Shown here piece by piece: positions 10,308 through 19,586 of a stretch of 64,000 nt of DNA. The DNA is from Pseudoclavibacter sp. AY1F1 (GTDB lineage: Bacteria > Actinomycetota > Actinomycetes > Actinomycetales > Microbacteriaceae). The position numbers and the translations under genes are program-made. Every line of letters starts with the position of its first letter. Within the stretch, counting starts at the first letter, position 1. Below the pieces are notes generated by a model. The model had not been told where the DNA came from and ran no database searches. It saw only the letters and a list, made by a program, of their open reading frames with translations. The stretch lies in assembly GCF_002931075.1 (NCBI RefSeq), contig NZ_PSTQ01000007.1, positions 62,001 to 126,000 on the forward strand. The letters run 5' to 3'.

Positions 10308-11525
10308 GTGCAACGCGACGAACTCCTGGCCCTCCTCACCCCCGAGGCGATGACGCTCCTCGACGACGCGCCAGCCGTCGAATCCTCGGCCGACGCGCTT
10401 GCGCTCGTGACGAAGCTGCGGGCCGCCGGCGGCTCGCCTGAGGTCGTGGCCGCCGTCGTCACGCAGTCGAAGCTGAGGCGCCGCGCGGTCGCCAAGTTCG
10501 GCCCGTTCGCCGAGCGGATGCTCTTCACCGACGCCGGCCTCCAGCAAGCGACGCGCCTGCAAGTCGCCGCCCACCACGCGAACCGGTTCAGGCAGGCTGG
10601 CGCCGTGAGCGTCGCGGATCTCGGCTGCGGAATCGGCGCGGACGCCATGGCGTTCGCCTCGCTCGGGCTCGAAGTCACGGCCTACGACCTTGACGAGGTC
10701 ACGGCAGCGATTGCGGCCCACAACCTCGCCCCGTTCCCCAACGCGCGGGTCAAGCACGGGCGGGCGGAGGACGTCGATCTCGGAGGTTTCGAAGCCCTCT
10801 GGTTCGACCCGGCCAGACGCACCACCAGCGCAGGAGGCACGGCACGGCACTTCGACCCGGCCGACTGGAGCCCCGCCCTCGACTTCGTCTTCGCGGCTGG
10901 CCGTGAGCGACCCACCGGCATCAAGCTCGGCCCCGGCATCGACCACGCGTACCTCCCGGACGATGCCGAGACGCAGTGGGTCTCGTCCGGTGGCGATCTT
11001 GTCGAGGCGACCGTGTGGATGCACGACACGGCCAGGGCTGGCATCCGTCGGTCTGCGCTTGTCATCGGCAAACAAGGCACCGACGAGCTCACGACCAGCG
11101 AGAAGGTGCACGACGCCGAGGTCGGCCAGCTGGGTGCCGTGCTCTACGAGCCGGATCCTGCCATCATCCGCGCGCGGCTCATCGGCGACCTCGCGCGCTC
11201 CCTCGGCGCGACGATGATCTCCGAGAGCATCGCGTGGATGACCTCGGACGAGTTCACCTCGACGCCCTTCGCGAGCGCCTTTGCCGTCCGGGAGGTGCTT
11301 CCGCTGCACACTTCATCGCTCAAAAGCGAACTGCGGAAGCGCGGCATCGGGATCCTCGAGATCAAGAAGCGCGGCGTCGACATCGACCCCGCGGAGTTCA
11401 GGCGCAAGCTTGCACTCAAGGGTGACCTGTCGGCAGTGCTGATCCTGACGAGGGTCGGCGACAAGCGAGTTGCCATCCTCGCCGACCGCCTGAGCGCGGG
11501 AAGCGGTCCGAGCTCAGAGAACTGA
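10308..11525 (+). CDS. Class I SAM-dependent methyltransferase with THUMP-like C-terminus
   Basis: A 405-residue protein. Residues about 100-240 form a Rossmann methyltransferase core with the SAM-binding motif [15 protein letters not shown] (about 102-116), an acidic strand end AYDLDE, and FDPARR where a DPP-type catalytic loop is expected. The C-terminal 100 residues, including [25 protein letters not shown], fit the THUMP-like domain of this actinobacterial family, suggesting an RNA substrate; the target base is unknown. In-frame GTG codons at 10281 and 10302 are alternatives. The 10308 start was chosen from its spacing to a TAGCGT box. Confidence 0.85.
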   Translation: MQRDELLALLTPEAMTLLDDAPAVESSADALALVTKLRAAGGSPEVVAAVVTQSKLRRRAVAKFGPFAERMLFTDAGLQQATRLQVAAHHANRFRQAGAVSVADLGCGIGADAMAFASLGLEVTAYDLDEVTAAIAAHNLAPFPNARVKHGRAEDVDLGGFEALWFDPARRTTSAGGTARHFDPADWSPALDFVFAAGRERPTGIKLGPGIDHAYLPDDAETQWVSSGGDLVEATVWMHDTARAGIRRSALVIGKQGTDELTTSEKVHDAEVGQLGAVLYEPDPAIIRARLIGDLARSLGATMISESIAWMTSDEFTSTPFASAFAVREVLPLHTSSLKSELRKRGIGILEIKKRGVDIDPAEFRRKLALKGDLSAVLILTRVGDKRVAILADRLSAGSGPSSEN

Positions 11526-11539
11526 GGCAGCCGCCCGGA

Positions 11540-11557
11540 GTCTGATCCGAGTCAGAC
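11540..11557. terminator. Small hairpin between convergent genes
   Basis: GTCTGA, six bases, then TCAGAC lies in the 26-bp gap between two convergent genes and overlaps the minus-strand stop codon. It could serve both directions, but the stem is only 6 bp. Confidence 0.35.
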
Positions 11558-12295
11558 GGTCAGGACGACAATGAGCGTCGCGATCGCGACAAGCACTGCG
11601 AGGCCACCCGTCACGAGTCCGACGATGCCGAGCGTTCGGCCAAGGCCCTTGGGAGAGCGAAGCCCGGCGATGCCGAGGCCCACGGCTCCGAGGCCGAACA
11701 CCAGCGACACGATGTACGCCCATCCCGGGAGCAGAAGGAGGAGCAACGCAAGAGCACCGAGTGCGACCGCGATGATGCCGAGCACGGGCGCTGGGGCTTT
11801 GGGCTGCTGCCCGTAGCCCTGGACCCCGAACTGCTGGCCGGGCTGCTGACCATATTGAGCCTGCTGCGTTGGCGCGTACTGTCCCTGCTGTGGGGCGCCG
11901 AACTGCGGCTGGCCGTACTGGTCCTGCTGCGGCTGGCCATACTGCGGCTGACCGTACTGATCCTGTTGGGGCTGCCCGTACTGCTGCGCTGGAGCCTGTT
12001 GCGCGGGGGCCGGATGCTGACCGTACCCGCTTCCGTAGCCCGGCTGCTGCTGGCCGTAGCCGCCATCACCCTGCCCGTAGCCGGACTGCTGCTGGCCGTA
12101 GCCATCCGGCTGCTGCCCAAACTGCTGACCGTTCGGCTGGGGATCCTGCCCGTACTGTGACTGAGGTTGCCCGTACGTGGGCTGCCCGTACTGGGCCTGG
12201 CCGGGCTGCTGCGCGCCGTACGGGGGCTGCCCGTTCTGCGGCTGGCCTCCCTGGTGGGGCTGCTGCGGGTACTGGGGGCCGTTCGGGTCAGACAT
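11552..12295 (-). CDS. Q/G/P/Y-rich membrane protein, DUF4190-like
   Basis: A 247-residue protein whose first ~165 residues are a low-complexity tail of glutamine, glycine, proline and tyrosine, with repeats such as [14 protein letters not shown]. Three hydrophobic segments follow (about 170-190, 193-212 and 220-245). The C-terminal part resembles DUF4190 membrane domains. The function is unknown; a disordered cytoplasmic tail attached to a small membrane anchor is the visible plan. The ATG at 12295 has AGAAGGA upstream; a frame extension to 12319 lacks such a site. It is the first of three similar neighbouring genes. Confidence 0.75.
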   Translation of the reverse strand: MSDPNGPQYPQQPHQGGQPQNGQPPYGAQQPGQAQYGQPTYGQPQSQYGQDPQPNGQQFGQQPDGYGQQQSGYGQGDGGYGQQQPGYGSGYGQHPAPAQQAPAQQYGQPQQDQYGQPQYGQPQQDQYGQPQFGAPQQGQYAPTQQAQYGQQPGQQFGVQGYGQQPKAPAPVLGIIAVALGALALLLLLLPGWAYIVSLVFGLGAVGLGIAGLRSPKGLGRTLGIVGLVTGGLAVLVAIATLIVVLTV

Positions 12296-12342
12296 GGTGT
12301 CCTTCTCAGTCGTCGACAAGGCTGCAGATACTGGTCAAGCTT

Positions 12343-12374
12343 AGAGTGCGGGCGGATGCATCCGCCCGCACTCT
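12343..12374 (-). terminator. 32-bp perfect palindrome, terminator
   Basis: AGAGTGCGGGCGGATG is followed directly by its exact reverse complement, 23 bp past the stop of the next minus-strand gene. The length and GC content are those of a strong actinobacterial terminator; no U-tract is present. Confidence 0.7.
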
Positions 12375-12397
12375 CGCTGAGTCCTGTCAGCTGATGA

Positions 12398-13057
12398 TCA
12401 GTATCCGCCGTACCCCATGTCGTTGAACGCCGCCATGAAGGTGATGATGCTGAACACAACCAGCACGACGTTCAGAACGATCGCGCCGATCGAGACCCAG
12501 AATCCTGCCGTCCGGAGCGCCCCGGCCTGGGGCTCCCTGGTCTTGGCGAGGATCGCGCAGATGAGTCCAGCGATGCCGAGCGGGAGTCCGAGGATCGGGA
12601 GGAGGCAGAAGATCACGCCAGCTCCACCGAGCACAAGCGCGACGATACTGAGCGTTCGCTTCGGAGCGGTCGACTGAGCGGGGTATCCGGGAGTCGCGTA
12701 GCCCTGAGGTGCGCCGTATCCGGGAGCCTGCCCCTGCGTCTGCGGAGCTCCGTAGGCGGGAGCAGCGCCAGCCGCAGCCTCACCAGCGGTTGGTGCCTGA
12801 CCGTACGGGGCAGCGCTCGGGGTAGCCGCGGGCTCACTCGGCGGCGTGTAGCTCACAGAGCCCGATGCAGTCGGCGGCGTGTAGTCAGTGCCAGACACGG
12901 AGGGTGGCGTGTAGTCGGTCCCAGAAGCCGAAGGCGCCGAGTAGTCAACCGACTCTGCAGGCGGTGTGTAAGCGGCAGGCGCCTCGTACTGGGGAGGAGT
13001 GCTTCCCTCTTCTGGAAGCTTGGGCTTGTCGCCTGGGACCTGGTTGCTATCGCTCAT
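12398..13057 (-). CDS. Proline/tyrosine-rich membrane protein, DUF4190-like
   Basis: A 219-residue protein. The N-terminal ~135 residues are low complexity with a tandem SGTDYTPPSV-type repeat (about residues 45-75) followed by an A/P/G/Y-rich stretch. Two to three hydrophobic segments occupy about 138-210 (SIVALVLGGAGVIFCLLPIL, then a second pair), as in DUF4190 proteins. The function is not known. The ATG is preceded by GGAGCTCC. It shares its layout with the genes on either side, suggesting local duplication and tail divergence. Confidence 0.75.
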   Translation of the reverse strand: MSDSNQVPGDKPKLPEEGSTPPQYEAPAAYTPPAESVDYSAPSASGTDYTPPSVSGTDYTPPTASGSVSYTPPSEPAATPSAAPYGQAPTAGEAAAGAAPAYGAPQTQGQAPGYGAPQGYATPGYPAQSTAPKRTLSIVALVLGGAGVIFCLLPILGLPLGIAGLICAILAKTREPQAGALRTAGFWVSIGAIVLNVVLVVFSIITFMAAFNDMGYGGY

Positions 13058-13160
13058 TGCGGAGCTCCTTCCGGTTCACCGTTCTCGCGGTGCTTGGGGT
13101 TGGTGTTCACGTGCGTGGAGCAGGTGACGCCGAACGTGCGGGCGTGCGCCATTTCCAAGG

Positions 13161-13181
13161 TTCCCAGGGTTTGACTGGGAA
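13161..13181 (-). terminator. Short hairpin after the third DUF4190-like gene
   Basis: TTCCCAG pairs with CTGGGAA across a 7-nt loop, 33 bp past the stop of the gene at 13214. Confidence 0.45.
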
Positions 13182-13213
13182 CCGTCACACAAGGTTCGGA
13201 GATGCTGTCGCCC

Positions 13214-13825
13214 TTAGTACGAGCTGAGGCCGCCGAGGAGACCGATTCCGCCGAAGAAGAGCAGAGCCAAGACGATCAGGAGCAGGAACCCGAAGACCGA
13301 GATGAATCCGAGCACGATGGACGTGATGGCGAGGGCGCGACCACGCGGCTCGCGTCGGAGCGCAATGAAACCGCAGACGATTCCGGCGATACCGACCATC
13401 CACCACACGAACTGCAGGACGGGGATGAGGGCGACGAGGAACGAGCCGCCGCTGAGGCAGAGCGCAACGATGCTCAGCGTGAGCGCTCCGGCCCCGGATG
13501 CCCTCGGGGTGGTGTACGGAGCAGGAACGTAGGGGGCGATCGGGTAGGCGAGGTGCTCCGGTGGCGCGGCCGGACCGCCGCCTGCGAATCCCTGACCGTA
13601 TCCGTTCGGAGCGGAGCCGCCAATCGGGAAACGAGGGTCGGGGTTGGCGGGCTCTCGATAAGCGGGCTCGGGGTAGTTCGGCGTGGAGAACAGCGGGGCA
13701 TGCGCGCCTGGCGCGCCAGCCCCACGGCCGTCATCCTGCGCGTCTCGGAGCTCGTCGGCTGGTCGTGCGCCTACGTTCGGGGCGGCGATCCGCTCACCGG
13801 GGTTTTCTGGTGTTGACCAGGTCAT
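13214..13825 (-). CDS. Membrane protein with acidic/proline-rich tail, DUF4190-like
   Basis: A 203-residue protein of unknown function: a polar, proline- and glycine-rich N-terminal ~115 residues, then hydrophobic segments at about 122-145, 147-165 and 175-200 with a short cytoplasmic RREPRGRA linker typical of DUF4190-like anchors. The ATG at 13825 follows AAAGGAGCGGAC, a good ribosome site; the longer frame to 13861 has none. This is the third member of the local family of tail-plus-anchor proteins. Confidence 0.75.
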   Translation of the reverse strand: MTWSTPENPGERIAAPNVGARPADELRDAQDDGRGAGAPGAHAPLFSTPNYPEPAYREPANPDPRFPIGGSAPNGYGQGFAGGGPAAPPEHLAYPIAPYVPAPYTTPRASGAGALTLSIVALCLSGGSFLVALIPVLQFVWWMVGIAGIVCGFIALRREPRGRALAITSIVLGFISVFGFLLLIVLALLFFGGIGLLGGLSSY

Positions 13826-13909
13826 GTCCGCTCCTTTCGAAGGGTCTTGGGATGCTCCCACGATACGGCGGCGACCGAGTCACCGCGTCATACCGATGGC
13901 CACGGGTCT

Positions 13910-13927
13910 GTCATCCCGGAGGATGAC
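13910..13927 (-). terminator. Hairpin ending the glmS-to-tsaD run
   Basis: GTCATCC/GGATGAC with a CGGA tetraloop, 42 bp beyond the last gene of the run. Confidence 0.45.
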
Positions 13928-13968
13928 TTCGCCTGCGATGCGATGCCGCGACGGACTGGACCTCGTGC

Positions 13969-14535
13969 TCAGGCGACGACGAAAGCGAACGAGATGCAGC
14001 CCACGACAACTGCCGCTGAGAGCAGGAGCGCGATGATCCAGCCGCGGTGGCGACGCGCGAGCACCGCGAGCAGCACGGAGACCGCGCCGATGCTCGCCCC
14101 GAGGTAGAGGGGCCAAAACGGAGACGGACTGGTCGCGGCTGACAGCACGATGGCGAGCAGGGCGGCGGTGAGAGAAAGGAGCACCGAGACGACAAGGGCC
14201 ACGCGGCTGAGGCCGAGGCCTGTTGTCTCGCCTGTGGAGGTGGAGCGGGCGGATGCGGTTGGGCGGACGGATGCGGGAGCCGTGGCGGTCGCCTGGACGT
14301 GCGCAACCGCGGGGTCGGCCTCGGCTTCGCCGAGCGCCGACTCCGACGGCACCGCGACTGCTCTCCCCTCGGCCGGAGTCTCGGCCGTCTTCTCGGCCGG
14401 GCTGTCGGCCGCATGCTGGCGTGGGGTGAGCGCGGAGTATGCGGCGTTGCTGGTGTCGTCGACCGGAGTGCGGTCGATGGGCGGCAGCTCTACCGGCTTC
14501 CGCGGCGGCAGCTTCGGCTGTTCTGGCATGGTCAT
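13969..14535 (-). CDS. Small membrane protein of unknown function
   Basis: A 188-residue protein with a polar, disordered N-terminal half rich in A/E/P/T (1-105) and three hydrophobic segments (about 109-130, 138-156 and 165-186). No family was recognised. Its start ATG overlaps the TGA of the rimI-tsaD gene by four bases (ATGA), so it is translationally coupled to the t6A genes, although nothing in it suggests a tRNA-related job. It closes the operon. Confidence 0.75.
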   Translation of the reverse strand: MTMPEQPKLPPRKPVELPPIDRTPVDDTSNAAYSALTPRQHAADSPAEKTAETPAEGRAVAVPSESALGEAEADPAVAHVQATATAPASVRPTASARSTSTGETTGLGLSRVALVVSVLLSLTAALLAIVLSAATSPSPFWPLYLGASIGAVSVLLAVLARRHRGWIIALLLSAAVVVGCISFAFVVA

Positions 14536-16112
14536 GCGTGCTCCCCCATGGATGTTGTCCCCGCTGACACGTGCGGTGTCGCCACCGGCAAAGTGGAGTC
14601 TGCCGCGAAATCGAGAGGCGCCTGCGGCTTGCCGGCAGCGACCAGCATCGCCCCGACCGCGGCGATCATCGCCCCGTTGTCCGTGCAGAGTCGGAGCGGC
14701 GGGATGCGGAGCTCAATTCCGGCGGCGGCGCAGCGCTCCTCCGCCAGTTCGCGCACGCGGGCGTTGGCCGCCACTCCTCCACCGAGCACAAGCCGAGGAA
14801 CTCCGAGCGCGGTACAGGCCGCGACGGCCTTCGCCGTGAGCACGTCGGCGACGGCCTCGCGGAAGCTCGCGGCCACGTCCGCCACCGGCACCGGCTCCCC
14901 TGCGTCCTCCTTCGCCTCGACCCACCTGGCGACGGCCGTCTTCAGACCGGAAAACGAGAAGTCGTAACGATGCTTCTCGAGGTCTTTCGGCTTCGTGAGG
15001 CCGCGCGGAAACCGGATGGCCTTCGGGTCGCCGCCCGCGGCCGCCTTGTCGATCTCCGGCCCGCCCGGGTAAGGCAGGCGCAGGAGGCGGGCCACCTTGT
15101 CGAACGCCTCACCGGCAGCGTCGTCGATCGTCTCGCCGAGCAGTGCCACGTCGTCGACGAGGTCCCGAACGTGCAGCAGCGACGTGTGACCGCCCGAGAC
15201 GAGCAGCGCAACAGCTGGAAGTTCGAGCTGCCCGACGTCGTCGCGCAGCACATCCGCCGCCACGTGCCCGACAAGGTGATTGACGGCGTAGAGCGGGATG
15301 CCCGTGGCGACGTGCAGGGCCTTGGCCGCGGCAGTCCCGACCATGAGCGCGCCGGCAAGACCCGGCCCTTGCGTGACGGCGATCGCGTCGAGCTCGTCGA
15401 GCCTGACACCCGCCGTCTTGAGCGCCGCCTCGATGGTGGGCACGATGGCGTCAGCGTGCGCGCGCGCGGCGATCTCAGGCACCACACCGCCGAATATGGC
15501 GTGCTCGTCCATGGACGAGGCAACCTCGTTGGCGAGCAGCTCACGGCCGCGGACGATGCCGACGCCGGTTTCGTCGCACGACGATTCGATGCCGAGCACA
15601 AGCGGCGCATTCAGGGCGCCGCCCGAGGCCCGAGCCTCGGCGGAGATCCGGACCCCCGGCAGCCTGCCGCGCATCACGATCGCATCCACTCCCTCTCTTG
15701 GGTAGTACTTGGGCCGGCGCCCGATGTCCTCGAAGCCGAGCCCAGAGTAGAGCGCGCGTGCGGCGTCGCCGTTCTCGCGCACCTCGAGGAACACCTGCTT
15801 CGCGCCGCGTGCCTCGGCCCAGGCGAACAGCTCCGCGAGCATCCGAGTGGCCCAGCCGCCGCGCCGCAGACGCTCGTCGACGGCGATCGTCTGCACGTCG
15901 GCCTCGCCACCGCCCTGGAGCGCCATGACACCGGCGGCTGCGAGGATCTCGCCCGTCGAGGTGTCTTCGACGACGACGTATCGGGTGTGCTGGCTCTTGA
16001 CCTCGCCGGCAAGCATGGATGGCGACCAGGGGTCGAGCGGGAAGGCGGCCTCGTCGAGTCGGACCATCGAGGGGATGTCGGCGTCAACCGCATCCCGCAG
16101 AGCGACGCGCAT
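14532..16112 (-). CDS. tsaD: Fused RimI acetyltransferase / TsaD t6A synthase subunit
   Basis: A 526-residue bifunctional protein. Residues 1-150 form a GNAT fold of the RimI type, which acetylates the N-terminal alanine of ribosomal protein S18, with the acetyl-CoA loop RRGGWATRM (about 83-91). After a short linker, residues 171-526 are TsaD, which transfers threonylcarbamoyl to A37 of ANN-decoding tRNAs. TsaD landmarks are [12 protein letters not shown], metal-binding histidines in AARAHAD and VNHLVGH, and LVSGGHTSL. The ATG shares one base with the tsaB stop (TGATG); a TTG one codon earlier is the alternative. Fusion of these two neighbouring functions is known in some actinobacteria but not universal. 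Confidence 0.95.
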   Translation of the reverse strand: MRVALRDAVDADIPSMVRLDEAAFPLDPWSPSMLAGEVKSQHTRYVVVEDTSTGEILAAAGVMALQGGGEADVQTIAVDERLRRGGWATRMLAELFAWAEARGAKQVFLEVRENGDAARALYSGLGFEDIGRRPKYYPREGVDAIVMRGRLPGVRISAEARASGGALNAPLVLGIESSCDETGVGIVRGRELLANEVASSMDEHAIFGGVVPEIAARAHADAIVPTIEAALKTAGVRLDELDAIAVTQGPGLAGALMVGTAAAKALHVATGIPLYAVNHLVGHVAADVLRDDVGQLELPAVALLVSGGHTSLLHVRDLVDDVALLGETIDDAAGEAFDKVARLLRLPYPGGPEIDKAAAGGDPKAIRFPRGLTKPKDLEKHRYDFSFSGLKTAVARWVEAKEDAGEPVPVADVAASFREAVADVLTAKAVAACTALGVPRLVLGGGVAANARVRELAEERCAAAGIELRIPPLRLCTDNGAMIAAVGAMLVAAGKPQAPLDFAADSTLPVATPHVSAGTTSMGEHA

Positions 16113-16720
16113 CAACCCGTCACCCGCTTGGGGCCGTTGGATGGCACGGCGTCAGCGCCGCGCAGGTAGATGATCGAGTTCGCCTCTGCATCGAGCCCGT
16201 GCACCTCACGGTCGAGCCAGGCGAGCGCTAGGTGGGCGGCCGAGATCGTCCGCGTGTCGAAGACATTGGCAGCATCCGGAACGTCGTCCGGCTTGTGCAG
16301 CTCGCACGAGCTCGCGACCAGCAGCCCCTCTTCGTAGCGTGAGCAGGCGAGTTCCCCGCGCCGGGCGTCGGTCGTCACGAGCAGATCCCCGCCCACCTCC
16401 GGATGCGCGGCACGCCATTCGTGGGCGGCCGCGTCATGGCTGGGCATCGGAATGAAACGCACGCCGCGCGCGAACGCGAAAGTCCGTGCCGCCGCGACGC
16501 CCACGCGGAGGCCGGTGAACGGCCCGGGACCCATGCCGCCGACAACCTGAGTGACGTGCTGGGGCGAGAGCCCGGCATCCGCGAGCACCTCCGAGATGGC
16601 GACGCCGACAGCCTCTGCGTGGTGTCTGGTGTCTGCGCTGCGCCGTTCGGCGAGTACGCGGCCATGCGGGGTGACGATCGCGACATCCGTGCCCGCTGAC
16701 GTATCGATCGCTAAGAGCAT
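16112..16720 (-). CDS. tsaB: TsaB, t6A synthesis partner of TsaD
   Basis: A 202-residue inactive homologue of TsaD (ASKHA fold) that forms the TsaB-TsaD-TsaE complex for t6A37 tRNA modification. It begins [10 protein letters not shown] and carries the [14 protein letters not shown] motif near residue 65-78 characteristic of TsaB. The ATG at 16720 was chosen; an upstream extension to 16768 is not family-like. A TAGAAT box overlapping the tsaE stop lies 7 nt before this ATG, so a leaderless internal promoter is possible in addition to readthrough from tsaE. Confidence 0.95.
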   Translation of the reverse strand: MLLAIDTSAGTDVAIVTPHGRVLAERRSADTRHHAEAVGVAISEVLADAGLSPQHVTQVVGGMGPGPFTGLRVGVAAARTFAFARGVRFIPMPSHDAAAHEWRAAHPEVGGDLLVTTDARRGELACSRYEEGLLVASSCELHKPDDVPDAANVFDTRTISAAHLALAWLDREVHGLDAEANSIIYLRGADAVPSNGPKRVTG

Positions 16721-16727
16721 GTGACCG

Positions 16728-16733
16728 ATTCTA
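16728..16733 (-). promoter_or_regulatory. Leaderless -10 box for tsaB
   Basis: TAGAAT, whose TAG is also the tsaE stop codon, ends 7 nt before the tsaB ATG; no ribosome site lies between. Confidence 0.5.
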
Positions 16734-17330
16734 CGCGGGCGAGGCGCCGAACTCGGCCCGCAGCGCACGGCCGAGCGACGCCTCGAGGGGCCGGTTGAAC
16801 ACGCCGGTTGTTGTGAGCGTCAGGCGACGGGGGTCGACCGGCTCGTCGTCGTGCTCGTGGTCGTGGTCGTGGTCAGAGTTCTGGTCATGGTCATCTCGCT
16901 CGGTGCCGCCGGCGGGTGCAGACAGCGCCGTCGAGCGCTCGATCGTGACCTCGAGCCAGCGATCGGTGATGAGCGGAACAGCCTCGCTCCCCCACTCCAC
17001 CACGGTCACGCTCGCAGCGAGGTCCAGGCCGAGGTCATCGAGCTCCGCGGGGTCTCCGAGACGGTAGGCGTCGACGTGGATGAGCTCAGGACCGCCGACC
17101 AGCGACGGATGCGTACGGGCCAGCACGAACGTGGGACTCGTGACCGGGCCCCTCACTCCAAGAGCCCTACCGAGCCCGCGTGCGAACGTGGTCTTGCCCG
17201 CTCCGAGCGGTCCCGTCAGCACGAGGACGTCGCCGGCAGCGAGCTGCGCGCCGATGAGCTCACCTGCCCGCACCATGTCCTCGGCTGTCGCGAGCTCGAC
17301 GGAGATTCCAGGCGTCACGTTGTCACCCAT
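16731..17330 (-). CDS. tsaE: TsaE ATPase of t6A synthesis, with His/Asp-rich insert
   Basis: A P-loop protein that drives the TsaBDE cycle. The Walker A LTGPLGAGKTTFARG (about 39-53), TSPTFVL and the HVDAYRL region are standard. At 199 residues it is longer than the usual ~150 because residues about 144-163 form a histidine/aspartate-rich insert (including DHDHDHEHDD) before the terminal RRLTLTTTG strand. The insert is encoded by a GTGGTC-type hexamer repeat that can change length without frameshift. The start ATG at 17330 has GAGAGGCG upstream; the gene follows alr by 13 bp. Confidence 0.92.
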   Translation of the reverse strand: MGDNVTPGISVELATAEDMVRAGELIGAQLAAGDVLVLTGPLGAGKTTFARGLGRALGVRGPVTSPTFVLARTHPSLVGGPELIHVDAYRLGDPAELDDLGLDLAASVTVVEWGSEAVPLITDRWLEVTIERSTALSAPAGGTERDDHDQNSDHDHDHEHDDEPVDPRRLTLTTTGVFNRPLEASLGRALRAEFGASPA

Positions 17331-17343
17331 CTGAAACCGCCTC

Positions 17344-19209
17344 TCATTCCGCGTAGCGCTCTCGGCGCACGATACGTGGCCCGAACGCGGCGACAAACGC
17401 CTGCGGTTCCAGACCAGACCACGAGGCCCATTCGCGCAGGTGGATGTCACGTGGTTCCGAGCCGAAGACCGAGACCGGCATGCCGATCCAGGCCTCCTGG
17501 TCCTGAAGGTCGACGATCACCTGATCCATCGCGACACGCCCGATGATGGGTCTCCGCTCGCCCCCGACGACCACTTCGCCTCGGCCTGCCACCCTGCGCG
17601 GAATCGCGTCGGCGTACCCGAGCGGAACGAGTCCGAGTGTGGTGGGCTCTTCGGCGATCCAGTCGTAGCCGTAGGAGACCCCGTGACCCGCCGTCACCCG
17701 CTTGACGTGCACGAGTTCGCTCATGAGAGAGACCGAGACTTGCGCATTCGGGTCGTGGAAGCCGTACACCGCACGGGTCGCTGAGTCGCTGGTTCGTTCG
17801 TGGTCGACAAGCGTGCTGGCGCGGGCAGCTCCGCCCACGTAGTCCAGGTCGGCCTGTGTGGCGACAAGCGGGAGCAGCCCGTACTCGAGCGCTAGGTCCG
17901 CCATGAGCCTGGCACCGTGGCCGTAGGCGTCCGCCGAGACGTCGACGCTGAAGGTCCTGGCCGCGTGCCTGGCACCCATCCCGGTGGCGAGCGCACCGGA
18001 GAGCTCACGAGCTCGCTCCCCCATCCGGGTGCGCAGCAGCTCCACGTCGACGGTCAGCTCACGGCGTGGAGCGAGCGCGCCGCCGTCACTCCGCGCTTGC
18101 TCGTGTGACACCCCCGCCGATGCCGCCGCGCCGACGCGAGAGTAGTGACGAGGAATGCGCGTGCTGAGCCGCGTGACAACTTCGTAGTTGATGGTCCCTG
18201 CCGCCGCCGCCCACGCGTCGGCGCTCGCTGAACGGGCGGCGTCGATAACCTGCAGGCGGGGCTGATCGTCGCACTGCTCGAGGCGTGATGACGCGGCGAT
18301 GGCACCCTCGAGCGGCTCGATTCGCAGCTCAAGGGCGTCGACTGACACCACGCGCCACCCGGCCCCGGTGTCGTCGGTGAGCTCGAGGGAACCCGCAGGA
18401 ACCGGCGGCAGCCCGACGGCCTGGCCGACATCGACGCGGAACCCGCGTTGGTCCTCGCAGATCGGCGCGCTCAGCGAGAGCGCCGGATGCAGCGCCACAG
18501 GGCACTCGGTGCCTGCCGAGAACGGGGAGAGCCCATAGAGGGAGACCCCGAGCCGCACGAGGTCGAAGCGCGACCCGGGCAGCGACATCGATCCGGCCGT
18601 CGCGGCGAGGTGGCGGACGGAAGGACTCAGACCGCAGCGATCCGCGAGCTCGAGCGCACGCTCGAAAGACGTGAGCTGCGCGAGGTCCGCCTCGGCTCCC
18701 GCACCGGCGAGGTGGCTGAACAGCCCCTCCAGGCGGATGAGGCCACGAGCCTCGAGCTCCGCCGCCTTCGTGAAGGCCGATTCCCACTCGATCGCGCTGA
18801 TGCCGTTTCGTCCGAGCCCAGTGTCGAGCTTGAGATGCACAACCACCGAACGTTCCGAGTGTTCCAGCCGTCCCAAGCCGATATCAAGGAGCTCGAGTTG
18901 CGCGAGCGACGAGATGCCCAGCTCGACGTCAGCGTCGAGAGCGGCGAGCCAGCCCGTGCGCGCGCCGTGCATCCAGGTCAGGATCGGAGCGGTGAAACCA
19001 TCCGCTCGGAGCGCTAGCGCCTCACGGAGGTCGACCACACCGAGACGTTCGGCTCCGCCCTCGAGCGCGGCCCTCGCCACCTCGCTGGCACCGTGCCCGT
19101 ACGCGTTCGCCTTGACAACCGCGAGGAGCGGTGTGCCGGTGAGGTCGGCAACGGCCCGCACGTTGGCACGGACGGCGTCGAGGTCGACGTCGATGCGCGG
19201 ACCGCTCAC
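17344..19209 (-). CDS. alr: Double-length alanine racemase with complementary half-sites
   Basis: PLP enzyme making D-alanine for peptidoglycan. At 621 residues it is about 250 longer than usual. Module 1 (1-358) has the PLP lysine K33 in [10 protein letters not shown], plus R134, H166, R219 and the C-terminal INYE (Y342), but lacks GVSYG; where MDQ is expected there is VDA. Module 2 (about 384-621) has a barrel cut to roughly 100 residues with VSADAYGHG (lysine replaced by S425). It retains GVSYG (Y513) and M561-D562-Q563 and lacks INYE. In known racemases the lysine and that tyrosine come from opposite subunits, so the chain appears to hold one complete site. The frame is intact and its ATG overlaps the acpS stop by four bases. 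Confidence 0.93.
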   Translation of the reverse strand: MSGPRIDVDLDAVRANVRAVADLTGTPLLAVVKANAYGHGASEVARAALEGGAERLGVVDLREALALRADGFTAPILTWMHGARTGWLAALDADVELGISSLAQLELLDIGLGRLEHSERSVVVHLKLDTGLGRNGISAIEWESAFTKAAELEARGLIRLEGLFSHLAGAGAEADLAQLTSFERALELADRCGLSPSVRHLAATAGSMSLPGSRFDLVRLGVSLYGLSPFSAGTECPVALHPALSLSAPICEDQRGFRVDVGQAVGLPPVPAGSLELTDDTGAGWRVVSVDALELRIEPLEGAIAASSRLEQCDDQPRLQVIDAARSASADAWAAAAGTINYEVVTRLSTRIPRHYSRVGAAASAGVSHEQARSDGGALAPRRELTVDVELLRTRMGERARELSGALATGMGARHAARTFSVDVSADAYGHGARLMADLALEYGLLPLVATQADLDYVGGAARASTLVDHERTSDSATRAVYGFHDPNAQVSVSLMSELVHVKRVTAGHGVSYGYDWIAEEPTTLGLVPLGYADAIPRRVAGRGEVVVGGERRPIIGRVAMDQVIVDLQDQEAWIGMPVSVFGSEPRDIHLREWASWSGLEPQAFVAAFGPRIVRRERYAE

Positions 19210-19580
19210 GCGAGTGCTCCGGCTGGAGCGGCACGCTCGGCGATCACAAACGCCGTCGCCGTCGTGCGCTCGTGAGTCAACGAGAGATGCAGGTGGTCGA
19301 CTCCGACCGACGCCAGGTGCAACCGAAGCGCAGGCGAAAGCGCGAACTCCGGCCGCCCCGCAGGGCCACTCTCGACCTCGAAGTCGAGAAAGCTGAGCGA
19401 CCCAATGCCGCCCAGCGCCTTCACTGCCGCCTCGCGCGCCGCGAAACGTGCGCCGAGAGACGCAAGCGATCGCTCGCGCTCGGCCGGTGTGAAGAGGCGT
19501 TCGCGAAGGCGAGGTGCCCTCTGCAGAGCCCGCGCGAATCGCGCGAGCTCCACAGTGTCGACTCCGATCCCGACGATCAC
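19206..19580 (-). CDS. acpS: Holo-acyl-carrier-protein synthase
   Basis: Transfers the 4'-phosphopantetheine arm of CoA to acyl carrier protein. The 124-residue protein has the family motifs [12 protein letters not shown] (about 4-15), with the metal-binding aspartate, and [13 protein letters not shown] (about 45-57), with the metal-binding glutamate. The [16 protein letters not shown] strand follows. Length is typical. The start is GTG at 19580, 6 bp after the glmS stop; its TGA overlaps the alr start. With coaA divergent just beyond glmS, CoA supply and use lie close together. Confidence 0.95.
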   Translation of the reverse strand: MIVGIGVDTVELARFARALQRAPRLRERLFTPAERERSLASLGARFAAREAAVKALGGIGSLSFLDFEVESGPAGRPEFALSPALRLHLASVGVDHLHLSLTHERTTATAFVIAERAAPAGALA

Positions 19581-19586
19581 GCTCTG

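Noticed and set aside
10170-11309. N-terminal extension of groES by about 380 codons
   Set aside because: It lies entirely antisense to the methyltransferase gene, and GroES is about 97 residues in all bacteria. The GTG at 10169 has a ribosome site.
17344-19209. Alanine racemase as a decayed pseudogene or two adjacent genes
   Set aside because: There is one uninterrupted 621-codon frame, overlapped by acpS upstream. Residue losses are complementary between modules, not random.
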